From Trematomus loennbergii (lineage: Eukaryota; Chordata; Actinopteri; Perciformes; Nototheniidae), in NCBI GenBank assembly GCA_012861695.1, contig JAAOOA010000016.1, forward strand, positions 21,809,202 to 21,873,201: 64,000 nucleotides of DNA, in the 5' to 3' direction. How positions within the stretch are numbered: the stretch's first letter is position 1; the number at the start of each line of letters is the position of its first letter. This document shows positions 46,801 to 58,800 of this stretch, in pieces. A program made the translations under genes and the position numbers. The notes under the pieces were generated by a model. It made no database searches. It was not told where the DNA came from and saw only the letters and a program-made list of their open reading frames with translations.

Positions 46801-49800
46801 TTGAGTCCGGAGGGGCGGAGTCAGACTCATTCTTTCCAATCACAGCAGTTACGGAAATTCTGTATTCGTTCCTGGGATCAGAGAGAAACGACACGTCGGC
46901 TTGCTTCGCTGGCGGATCCACCCATCTTACATCGGGAGATCTGTGGAAACCATAAGAGAGAAAAGAATATGAGTATCTCAATCAGAGACTATAATCATGT
47001 GTTCAAGTTTTAAGTTAAGAAGAACTTTAAGAAGTTTTATAAAAGTAGTTACTAACAATGCTTTTTGTTAGGAGCCAATATAAAAATCTTGTGTATTAAT
47101 TCAAAGAAAACTATTTCAAAGCCAAACCTAAAATTTGATTTGAACATGACTATATTTAAAATTGTGGAAAACTATTGCGAGGATATCTTTAATTTAAATA
47201 TCCATGTTTATGAACAATTAAACTGTGAGTCTTGATCAAAATACCCTTTAAAAGAGCAGAATCCTTTAGTCTAACCCCTTAACACATTCTCCATTAGTGT
47301 GCTGTTGGACATAGACTATTTAGAAAACTAAGTCAATGGGGTATTTTCTGGTGAAGTCTGTACTGTATATGCAGAACAAAGTCTGATCCAGGATTGCTGT
47401 TATCTGAATAAATGTTTTTTTTTTTTTGTTGCAGTGTTTGTTTGCAGAGTTTAAAGCAGAGATCAACCTAACAATACCTTTTAACAGCCAAAGACAGAAT
47501 AATGCGTACAAAGGAAATGCACAAACCCTCCCGTCGAGCCGATATTGACTCTGAATCTGAGCCCGGGGACGAGCTGGTCGTAGTCCCACCGCAGCACGTT
47601 GTGCATGTTGTGGCACTCCAGGGTCACGTTGGCCGGCGGCTCCACTGTGGACACACAAACACCAGGGTGAGGAGATTTTAAAGGCTTTCAAATTCACACT
47701 GAACACCACCTCAAAATTAATATCAGTCTGTTAGGAAAATATCACTAGTCAGGATACATGTATTTATTATCCTTGCAAGAATGGAAGTAGTCATGACACA
47801 CAGAGCATATGGGACACCTAGTTCCTGAACAGTGTCCTTCACATGCTGATATACAAGAGAGGGAGTTACACAGTCACAAGATACATGTATACCGGTTCAA
47901 AGCAGTATACAATGTTTAGTTTAGATTAGCTAAGGCCTACGTAAGCAATAAACATGACAGTCATAAGTCTATCTCCATAGAGGCTGAATCATCATGTTAA
48001 TCACATAGCTATCATATGCCTAAAACAGTGTGTCCTGACGCTCTTCTAGGTAATCATACATCCTGTTACGTACACAGCTACGTAGGGCCTTTATTATCAT
48101 GTGTACTCTGATATTGGAAGAGTACATTCAGTATTTTCCCAACACAGTCCAATAAATTATGCCAAAGGAGAAGTTCCCTTACTCCAATATAACTTTTTGC
48201 TCATAGTAATCATTGACTATGGGTATTTTCACTAACACGAACCTCCCACTAGAGGGAACATTCAAACTCATATGATACTCCTGCTTAACCTCTTTGAGTG
48301 GGTCTACTTGCCCACACAGACACAAAAGCTAAAAAAGGAAGTAATGTCAGGAAATGTAAGGATTTAAGCCAATGTGGAAATTGCAGATTTGTATATTTTT
48401 TCACATATAATCTACAAGAAACTTCATGCAGGTCTCCTCTGACACTGAGAAAAAAGAAACTCCCCAAAGCCTGCACATACCGGTACTTAAAAAAACAAAC
48501 ATTGATTTCACTTTGAAAAGTGGGCTGATCTTCACTTCAGCTCTTTCACTTTCACTGAATGTACATTACAAGAGACCAAATTATTGTAAAAGCAGGTTCA
48601 ACCATTGTGGTGGATACTTGTGAAATATTTGTGGTGACCTGTTACAGGAAACCATGCCTCAGAGCATTGCACAACTACTGTCCACACACACCACAAACAA
48701 TTACTAATAAAATGTGAACAATGACCTTGGCCTGGGAAGGTAATTTAAGGAAGTTCAATAAAAAAGACAAAGGCTTCAAATCATCTTCGGATGTGTTCCT
48801 TAACACTCCTTCAACAGATTGTTATGAGTCACCCCCGTTATCATCCATTTCAGTTTAAATTCTTCTGTCAACTAACATTTGCGTTCAGGCACGTGATAAC
48901 AAACGCCTACACAAATACCAAAGCCTCAAATCTAGGTTGAGACGTGAGAAGGTGTTAAAGGGAAATCTCAGATGGGGGCGTGTGAAGTATAAGAAGTGCT
49001 AACCGCAGCAGTGAAGTCGGTCTCTGAGGCGTTCACCACATTGCAGCACGGGGCCACACGTGTAACCACGCCATTTCACTTCAGCATTTAACTTCCGTTT
49101 CATCTTCTCATAAGTGTTTTCTGACACCATCTGAAAATGCAATAGAAAACGAATGACTCCGAACTTAAAGTAGGCATATAGTGGCGCATTCCCACTGCAG
49201 GGCCTCGCACGGCTTAGTACGGTATGGTTAGGCCAGGCTCACTTCATGCTGCGTTTCCATTACAGTTTAGTAGCTGGGGCAGTAACTATAGTAACGCAGT
49301 GTAGGCGGAGCCGTGACGTCATCTTCAATGCGCGAACCACAGAAAACCAATATCAGCCGTTAGCCCTCAGAGCTCACAGCTCTTCATATCTGTTCAGAAA
49401 CTAGACAAAAGTTAAACAAGTACAAACCACAGACTGCCTGTGTCATGGCGAATACAGTCACTGGTTTATTTATGTCTGTATAGGCCGTTGTTGTGAGTGT
49501 GGACGGTCGGAGCATACTGCGTTAGCTTAGCCGATCTCCATTCAGAAAACACGCATTTTAAAAGGTTTTTTCGCCTGCCGTCTGTCTGCAGACTTGTCAA
49601 AGCATTAATTCATGGTTTTTACTAACCGGTATCAGTATGTTGTTACTTCGGCATCGTTTTGAAACGTGTATTACAATTAAATCACGGTAAAATATGTTCA
49701 TTTTGTTGTAGTTGTAGCCCCCTTGCCAGCGATTCTCTCACTAGTTTAGCATATTCAGCCCGGTTGTTGGCCCGGAAAGAACCTGGATTTTGGAGGGCCA

Positions 49801-52800
49801 GAAAAACTGTGAAACATTACTCGTTAGCCGGAACTACCCCTAGTGGAAACGCAACAAAAAACGGGCCGGGTTTGGCACAGTGGAAATGCGCCATAAGTGT
49901 TTACCATTAAATCTAGTCTGAGAAAAATGATTTAAAATATTGAAAAACTGGCTTAACCCTTAAGAGTCCCTGGGGCCATTTTTCAGCCATTCGGGTTTTC
50001 ATGTTCATGCCATTTTGGCTGTGTTGAATGAATATTGCTCAAACTTGCCAGAGGATATTCTTTTTTAGTTGTATATTAAATTGTGGTCTCAGTTTTTTAA
50101 ATTAGCCTAAAATGGCTAAGCTACACAAAAACCGACACATTTGTTCCTAGCGGCAAAAATGCCCCATTGAAAATGCTTTTTTTGACTCCACATTTATCTT
50201 ATCATAAACTCTTGATTTCCTTTATGTTAAGATTTCATTTTGGACTTCTAGCTTTCAATTTTCAATTTTACATTTGTCTACAAGATGGCGATAATTTTAA
50301 CCCTTTGAAGCCTGTAGCAAAATGTCACCCTTTTTACTGTTTTCTGCAAGGGTCACTTGCTACTGAAATTATGTGTGTGTCGCTTTTGATGTTGGATAAT
50401 GGTATGTGTGTGTGTGTGTGTGTGTGTGCGTGTGTGTGTGTCAACTTCAAACTTTTCTCTTAGAAGGCCACACTGCGTAATAATCTAATTCAATAATAAA
50501 AACAATGAGTTGCGAGAACCAAAACAAAATTGGACTTTGTTTTGGTTCTCGCTCAGGTTGTTTATACAGGTGCACTGCAGCCATGGTTATAAGTATTACT
50601 ATTAGTGCAGGAGTAGTCTTTTTGGAGATGGCAAGGCATTACAGCACACAGGAAGCTCTGGACATCATCATGCACTCTGATTGCGAGGATGGCTCCTCAT
50701 CCTCCTCCGTGGACTCTGAGGCTGACACAGAAGAGGCCTCAGAGTCCACGGAGGACGCCTCAGAGGTGGGAACAGACCAGCTAGACCAACTCAGACTCAT
50801 CTGAAACTGAGAGCGGAGGGGAATTGGAGGAAGCAGCTGCAGGATGGACTTCAAAAAATGGTTGTTTTGGTCTCCCACAAACACTGAGACGCTCCGCTAC
50901 GTCCCAGCAGCCAGAAGTTTGATCCCGGGACCAACACACTATGCTGTCGCCCGAATCAGTGACCCGGCATCCAGCTTTGCACTGCTGCTGACAGATGACA
51001 TCCTGCAGCATATTGTGTCCATGACAAACCTGCATGGGAGACGGTCAATTGCAGAGTGGCGAGATATGGACACAGAGGAACTGCAGGCTTACGTGGGGCT
51101 GCTCATTTTGGCCGGTGTTTACAGGTCAAAAAATGAATCGACCCTCAGCCTCTGGAGTGAGAAATCGGGACGGAGCATTTTCCGAGCCACGATGTCCCAC
51201 AAGAGGTTTCACCAAATCAGCCGAACACTGCGGTTCGACGACAAGCTATCCCGACCGCGGCGCCGTGATGACAAGCTGGCTGCCTTCCGCAAAGTCTGGG
51301 ATATGTGGACGCACCGCCTGCCGATGCTGTTCAGCCCATTCAGCGACGTCTGCGTGGATGAACAGCTCGTCCCATTCAGAGGCAGGTGCAGCTTCAAGCA
51401 GTACATGCCAAAAAAGCCGGCCAAATACGGTATAAAGATTTGGGCAAACTGTGATGTAAAATCATCCTACGCATGGAGACTGCAGGTGTATACAGGCAAA
51501 GCAGCTGGCGTCGTCCTGAAGTCAACCAGGGGATGAGGGTGGTCCTGGAGATGACAGAGGGGCTCCAGGGACACATCATTACCTGTGACAATTTTTTCAC
51601 GTCCTTCGCCTGGCTGAGGAGCTGCTCAGGAGAAAACTGGCCCTGGTTGGCACAATTCGCCGAAACAAGCCTGAGCTTCCCCCTATTTTGCTCCAGGCAA
51701 GAGCGAGAGCGATCCTCTCCTCCACCTTTGCCTTTACGAAGACCCACACACTGGTCTCTTACATCCCTCGACGGGGCAGGAATGTGCTGCTTCTAAGCAC
51801 GAAACACCGCAGTCCAGACGTAAGCGACGAAATGAAGAGAAAGCCAGTCATAATCAAAGACTACAACCGATGCAAAGGAGGTGTCGACAACCTTGATAAG
51901 GTAGGTGCCATTAGGCATCAGTTACGCACACATGTATTCTTACTCTTATATTCTTGTCTGAAATATATGTAGGTTTTTTCAAATGAGCATTTTCCTATGA
52001 AATAATTAATATTTGCATCATGAGAGAAAATGCTTGGAATCATGTATTCAAATTGTCTTGTTTTATGTTTTTGTTAGGTTGTTGCCACCTACTCCTGCAG
52101 GAGGAGAACAAATCGCTGGCCACTTGCCCTCTTCCACAACCTGGTTGACATTTCCCATTACAACGCCTACGTCCTGTGGACATCAATCGAGCCATCCTGG
52201 CAGCAGCAGAAACCGTACAGGAGGAGGCTCTTCATTGAAGAGGTGGGAGAAATGCTGGTGACCCCACACATCAAGAAGAGAGGGCGCCTTCCCCGCTCAT
52301 CAGCCGCTGCAACAATGGTGTCAGATCTGCAGGGTGCTGCTGCAGGCCCCTCTCATCAGTGAACGGAAGAGCAGGAGGCAGTGCAACTTTTGCATGGACA
52401 GAAGAGTTTGCAGCACCTGCTGCAAATGTGGGAAATTCATATGCAAGGACCACAGTCTGTCCATTTGCAGCCCCTGCTCGACCTGAGCTGAACTCTCACA
52501 GCCAGACACACAGTGTTCATTCAATGTTCATCTTTGTAAAATAAATGTTTTTCTGGTTCAAAATGATCTTGTATTATTCATTTTAGTCAGGCTGGAGTAG
52601 TTTTAAAAGATTTAGAAAAAAAATAGAATATATCATATTTTTATGGCAGTTTTTGTGAGGGTGGCATTTTATGGCCTTAGGAACACGAGTGTGAGTTTTT
52701 GTTTAAATCTAACACTGCAAAAAAAATAACAATGCATTCAAATTAATGTTGCTGCCAATCATTGACCAATCTAGGGACCTAATAATAACAATAATCAAAT

Positions 52801-55800
52801 ATTCCTTGAAATGTATTTTTTGAAAATGATTCTAGTTTTTTGTTTTTTCAATAAAAAAACTGTGGAGTTTTTTCAACAAACTGGCATTTAAAGGGTTAAA
52901 ATCCCCAAAATATAATTCATATTTCATATGTGTATGTCAGGCTGGAGTAGTTTTAAAAGACTGACTCTTTCAAAGTGAAATAAATATTAATATATCATAA
53001 TTTTATAGCAGTTTTTGTGAAGGTGGCATTTTATGGCCTTAGGAAAAATACGTTTTTTTTTTAAAAAGGGACTCTTAAGGGTTAAAGAGCGAGGACATCC
53101 AGTGGCTAATGCACAACTTTATGTTCTGTAAATAATATTTAAATGAATGCTGAACTTTGCCAAAAGAAACTTGATTATGAAAATGTATAGAGGCAAATTC
53201 TTTATATTGAGTCTTTGTTTAATCCCCCTCCCAAACATACATTTTTTCAGAGAGTTTTTGGAGTGGGTCCACGTTGAAATGTGTGTTTTTTAACAAATTG
53301 TTGTGTTAAACTTGGGTTTTATTATATAGTTATAACTATGGTTCTATTCATATACGTTTAAAACGTATCTTCGAATCTAATTGATTAAATGCCAAATCCG
53401 AGTTACCAAATTGTAGGTCTACAAAAATCAAACGTGACATGAACTTGACTGAGGGAATATTAAAAAGAAGTCTGGTGTTAAAATAAAAATAACACAAACA
53501 TGTTGCAGCAAGTGAAGGAGCCATTGATTTACAAAAGCAGAAGGTGAACTTTATGAATATTTAAATCCTCCAGCTGAGGATAGGTAGAGTAGTGTTCAGT
53601 AATGTTTACTCGACACTGAGCGTGTTTCTCGGTTCATACGAGTTCAGCGGGACCGACTACAGAAGCCACAGCAGCAGACAGATTTGTGCAAACAAAGCAA
53701 AAAACATATTTCAGAAAGTAGGAAGAGAGAGCTCCGCCTATCAGACATAAAAAAGAGGTCACTGTTGACGTGTGCTGCTATCGCCACAAAATAACTGACA
53801 ACGTTCCTGAGATCTTGAGAAAACACACTTTCAAACTGAGTTTAAAAACATGTGGTTACCCCAAGAAACTGTTATGTTGCACAGAAAGTAAGATGTGAAA
53901 GATATCTTACTTTCTAAACTTACAAAATAAACATAGATGTTAAAAAGTGACACGTGAAAGCAAGCATTTCTTTAGTTGTTGTTTTGTGTTGTTTCAATGT
54001 GCAACAAAATGGTTAAGTGTAGATAAAATAGAAGTATGGAGGTACAGTAAGTTTCTACTTAGTTCTTGATAATAATATATTTAATGGAATAGTATTTCCT
54101 AGTTTATATTGATTGTCTGTCTTTATAGTTAGATTTGTTTTGTAAAATCATGCCTTTAATACTTTCATTTTCTACATTGCTTATATTTTGATATCTTTTT
54201 GTATATATTTTATAACTCTGGATGACTTTGCAACAGATCACAGTTTTGTGTGACCATGATAGTGGAGCTTCTCTTGACATTTGCAGTCAGAAGCAGAACA
54301 GACACGGACGTGAAACAGCTTCACAGAGGAGGGAAAAGGAAGGGCAGAGCAGATGGACGAGGAGATACAAATACAAACTGTTATGTTAAAATCTATAAAA
54401 CCCCCAAACCATGCATCAACACACAGAGGAGACAGCTAAACACAGATTTCCTGTCGGTGCAGCGTCTCGGACAGATTTAATCTGTGAGCCGGAAATATTT
54501 CTCACTGCAGACATTTCCACATGTTGCATGAAGAGTGTTTACAAAACACTGACATCAGTAATGGCTGCCTTCACTGTAGGGATTTAGTTGGTATATACAC
54601 TAGACACATGACACAATAACACTGCACTGTAAATAAAGACTTGGCAAGCAACACAAGCTCTGCTCAGATCACAATCAATGTAAGGTAATACAGGTATTTC
54701 AAGAATTGTTAAATGTTGAACAGTGTTTCCCATACATTGATTCATTTGTGAGTTAGGCTAAAATAATTCTTTGGTGGTTTAATGGATAGTGAGGTGGGCT
54801 GATGATCGGAAGGTTGCGAGTTCAAATCCCGTCTGGAACACCACCACTAGTGTGACCTTGAGTAAGGCACTCAGTTACTCCAGGGAGAATGTCCCTGTTG
54901 GTCATTGTACTGTAAGTCGCTTTGGAATAAGGCGTCTGCTAAATGCCTAAATTGTCAATTATATTTTTGGGAGAATAAACCCCACAGATCCTCAACTCCG
55001 GTGTGTCTCATTAACAACGCAACACAGAGCAACAAGAACGTTGTCTGCTACAGTAGCCATGAACTTGCATGTATTTTGTTATTTGAGGGGGGGGTGGATG
55101 CGTGGGCCACCCGAATAGGTTAAGGGGCCTTTGGCTTTTCTTGCCGGGGGGTGCCCCCACAAATAGAATCAAATTCTGTGGGAAACACTGAATACCCATG
55201 TTGTCTCAGTCTTGGGATCCTTTTCCATTCTAGTCCATGCTTTTTTTGCCTAAATCTAAGAAATATTAACATGTTTTTCTAACAAAAAACAGACAGAGCC
55301 AAAGTTCTCAAATGTTAACCGTCTAAACACAATCAGTCACACAAGATCCTTGCATACTAACACTTATTTTAAGACAGATTACATTTAAATGTCATCTTAA
55401 ATTAGGAGCAATAAAATCTAAAAGAACACCAACAAGATTACAAATGTAACCAAACATTTGACTGATAATGACATTTGGAAAACATTTTTTAAAAAGCCAA
55501 CTAAATAACATTCAAAATAAACAAAAAAAGGAAACTGAGAAAAGAGGCACATCCTGAACAACTGAAAAGATGGAATTTGGTAATTTGTTGGCAGTTTCAC
55601 TTTGAACAAAAGGAAACGTAATGATTCATTGATAGTCGTAAAAGTTGCTTTTTTTAAATGTCTGTCAACTGACTTAGAATAAAATCGTCTACGGACATAC
55701 TTCAGCCTATGCTACAAAAACAGTAGATGTTTGATTCCTGCTGTAATGTAATATATATTTAACTGTCACCTAGTGGACTAATATATATTTGACATTGTGT

Positions 55801-58800
55801 CTCAAGCTAAAGGTCTCCACAACAGGCACAGTGGTGATCTCATACTGAAGGTGAAACAGATAATGAGAAATCTATTCTAAGGCATGAACGAAAGCAAATT
55901 CAAAGGTAAGGTGTATATTTTCTTGGAAAGCCCAACTTGTTGTGACACAAGTAGTGTGATGGTATTGGTTGACTCATCACAATTGTCTAAATTCAGGGGA
56001 ATGATGGCAATATGTCAAGATTGACACAAGACAACAGGAGATCTTTACTATCCAGTTGTGTTTTAAGACAGATTGACGATACTCTTTACTGTATAAACAC
56101 ACCTAGACTTTGTGAAAGCTGCGGTGGAAACATCCATACCAACAGTTCACACCCACAAGCCCCCCTCTGACGACAACATGAAACACACCTTCACCACATT
56201 ACACAGCCTCCTGTTTTCTGAATGACAGGATGTCGATGAACTCTCAACCTAAAGAAATGTGAGGGTTTTCAATCCCATGTAGCTCCACAAGTCACCTATG
56301 CAGGAATAAGAAGCAGTTAACCTTGTGTCCTGTGCCTGTCATTTCCCACCTCCTAGGGAAGGAAATCACTCCTAACTGGGGATGTCACTTTGCCAGACAT
56401 TTTGAAATTAAAAACAACACTTAATTACTTGAGTCTTGATACCACTGTGAAGAAAAAAAGCAATACATCCCATGTACTGAAACATTAACTTCTTTATTAG
56501 AGTTTGCATACTGGCATCTTTAGGAAGCTGTAAAAGTCATAACAAGTGTATAATTAAGTGTCAAATCCTGCTCTGTGGTAGGATTTCAGTCTGATGTTAA
56601 AAGTGTTTGTGTCATTTATCGGAGTAATCCTCAGACGTTTGAGCAAAACAGGCCCAATATATCAGGAAGATGCTTAAATGCTTCGTATGAAAGGATTTTA
56701 ACTCCCCTCACACATTTTACTTTATATGTGGGGAATGTCAACGGGTTCAAATGTTTAACAGTGTTGCCATTTTCATCATTAAAGGTAGGGTAGGTAATTA
56801 GGCGCATTCACACCGCAGTACTTTTCCCACAAAGGTTCATGAGATACCGATCGCGTTCACACCGGAATAAGTTCCTGGGGAGGATTAGGCAAATGAAGCC
56901 GCTGACGTCACTTCTTCTTCTTCTGCTTTGGGTTTACTGGCAGGCCGCAAACAACTTCACGGCGTATACTGCCATCCGAAGTCCCCGGCCGGAAGTCCCC
57001 GGAGTTGGGGACTGGCTTCAGTAGAATCCGCCCAGCCAATCAGACATAGGAAACCTTTTCTTCCCTCGAAAGTACCTGCTCTCTGGCAGGGACGGAAAAG
57101 GGGTAAAAAAGGCTCTTTTTGGTGTGAACGCGACATTTCGGAACTATATCGGAACTAAAGTGGGAAAAGTACTGCGGTGTGAACGCGGCTAATCACTTCA
57201 AAAACACTTTTTGTTATATTCCATGGAATGCTCTTAACATCCCAATAGCAATGAATACATGAAATGCTTTGACAATAAATACATTAAAAAATGTCATCTG
57301 TGGAAGCCGTGGTACTGTAAAAAGCACGACCACTAAAATAACTGGATGGCCTACCGGCCTGTCAGCCTTCCATCTCGTGCACAAACTTATCTCGTGCCCT
57401 CATTGGTCATGTGCGCGTTCGTGTGTGTTGGAGGAGGGGATCTGTAAGGAAGTCTGAAGGAAGGGGCAGATTTTTTTCGACTGCGTACTTTCAAATTCTA
57501 GCGCACTCGAGCTAGTTTCTCCTTTCTTACCTACCCTACCTTTAATCACTGCTTTATCAAGAATAGAGCTGAAAGTAATGAGTGTTTTCCACTCTTTATA
57601 GAGTCTGGTTGCATTAATGCTTGAGTTTAGAGCCGTTTGCTGCTGATAGCACCAAGAAGATGCTTTTAAGCTTTCATTGTCTTGCAGAATTCCCACAGAC
57701 TGTAGAGGTTAGAAACCATGCATTGATTAAAGTGCAATAAATTATGATAGGATATGTTCCAAAAATGGTCATTAGTGTTATGTATTGCCACTCATCTCCA
57801 TCAGTGAGGGCCAAAAGAGGCACTAGTACATTAGTCTGTGAACAACATTTAATATGAGAGGATAGAGCTGATGTAAGCTACACTGCACAAAGAATAACAG
57901 ACACTAAATCATCCTGCGGCAGAGCAGTGTCTGTGGTTCTTCCAACGGCCAGTTTCAAATCCTGTTTTTGACACCATTTGTCACCCACCCTACCCCCTTT
58001 GACGGTCTTTTCTGTGTGTGTAAAAATGCCAAAAAGAGTAAAGAACTGCAAACCATTTTCATCAAATTCGAAACTTAACGTGTGCAGGTATGGCAGAGTT
58101 CACAATCTACTTCAGAACTGATGTATGGTAGGTTTCTGCAGGTTTTGGGCTACTTAGTGAAAAGTCTGCTTACGTGCTTCTAACAATGAACAAAATACAG
58201 GAATTGCACAAACACAGTGTCTTGGGTAATACTGAAAGGTACAAAGAGGAAATAAAGAAACCCCCCGAAAACAGAAGACAAAGCTATCAGTCGGTTTGAT
58301 CAAACAATCCGTCTCATGTGATCTAACAAGAGTATATGTTTGTGTTTTGGGGTCAAATGTTCACACAGTGTCAGTGGTGTAACGTAACTAAGTGCATTTA
58401 CTCAAGCACAATTTTAAGGTACTTGTACTTTACTTTTAGTATTTCATTCACAAGCTACCCTGCTGCATAAAAAGTAATTAATACTAGGTGCACATTTACC
58501 AGCTTTGATAACACTCTAAGGGTAAAATAAAACGTGTAATGTATATCATTCTGAAATCGGCCAATATGCATAACAAGTCCTTTTACTTTTGGTACTTCAA
58601 GAATATTTTGATGCTAATACTTTTGTATATAAGATCTGAGTACTTCTTCCACCTCTGCACAGTATACATTAGTTTAGTAGATTTACCATTACAGATGTAA
58701 TTCTCTCCCTTACAACTCCTCTCCTATCAAAGTAGATTGTTTACAGTTGTTTACATGCCCAAACATAGCCAACTGTACAATGGATGTGCGCAACGCTAGC

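Larger units (their letters stand above)
49957..53081 (+). mobile_element. piggyBac-superfamily transposon with TTAA target sites
   Basis: The element is flanked by TTAA at 49953-49956 and 53082-53085. It has perfect 15-bp terminal inverted repeats, CCCTTAAGAGTCCCT at 49957-49971 and its complement at 53067-53081. It encodes a piggyBac transposase between these ends. It lies in intron 1 of the ifngr1-like gene, in the opposite orientation. A second TTAA/CCCTTT end pair lies inside (50297-50300 and 52896-52899), and two copies of a roughly 100-bp stretch sit near the 3' end. Confidence 0.9.

Noticed and set aside
49010..49131. Possible coding exon on the minus strand (reads MVSENTYEKMKRKLNAEVKW from a TTTTCAG acceptor)
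   Set aside because: Its frame meets a stop when joined to ifngr1-like exon 1, its donor (GCG|GTTAGC) is poor, and exon 1 joins exon 2 cleanly without it. It could be a relic exon of a duplicated receptor, but I recognise no motif.
54773..54850. Functional tRNA gene
   Set aside because: A and B boxes are present, but the acceptor stem does not pair fully and the unit continues into a SINE body and tail.
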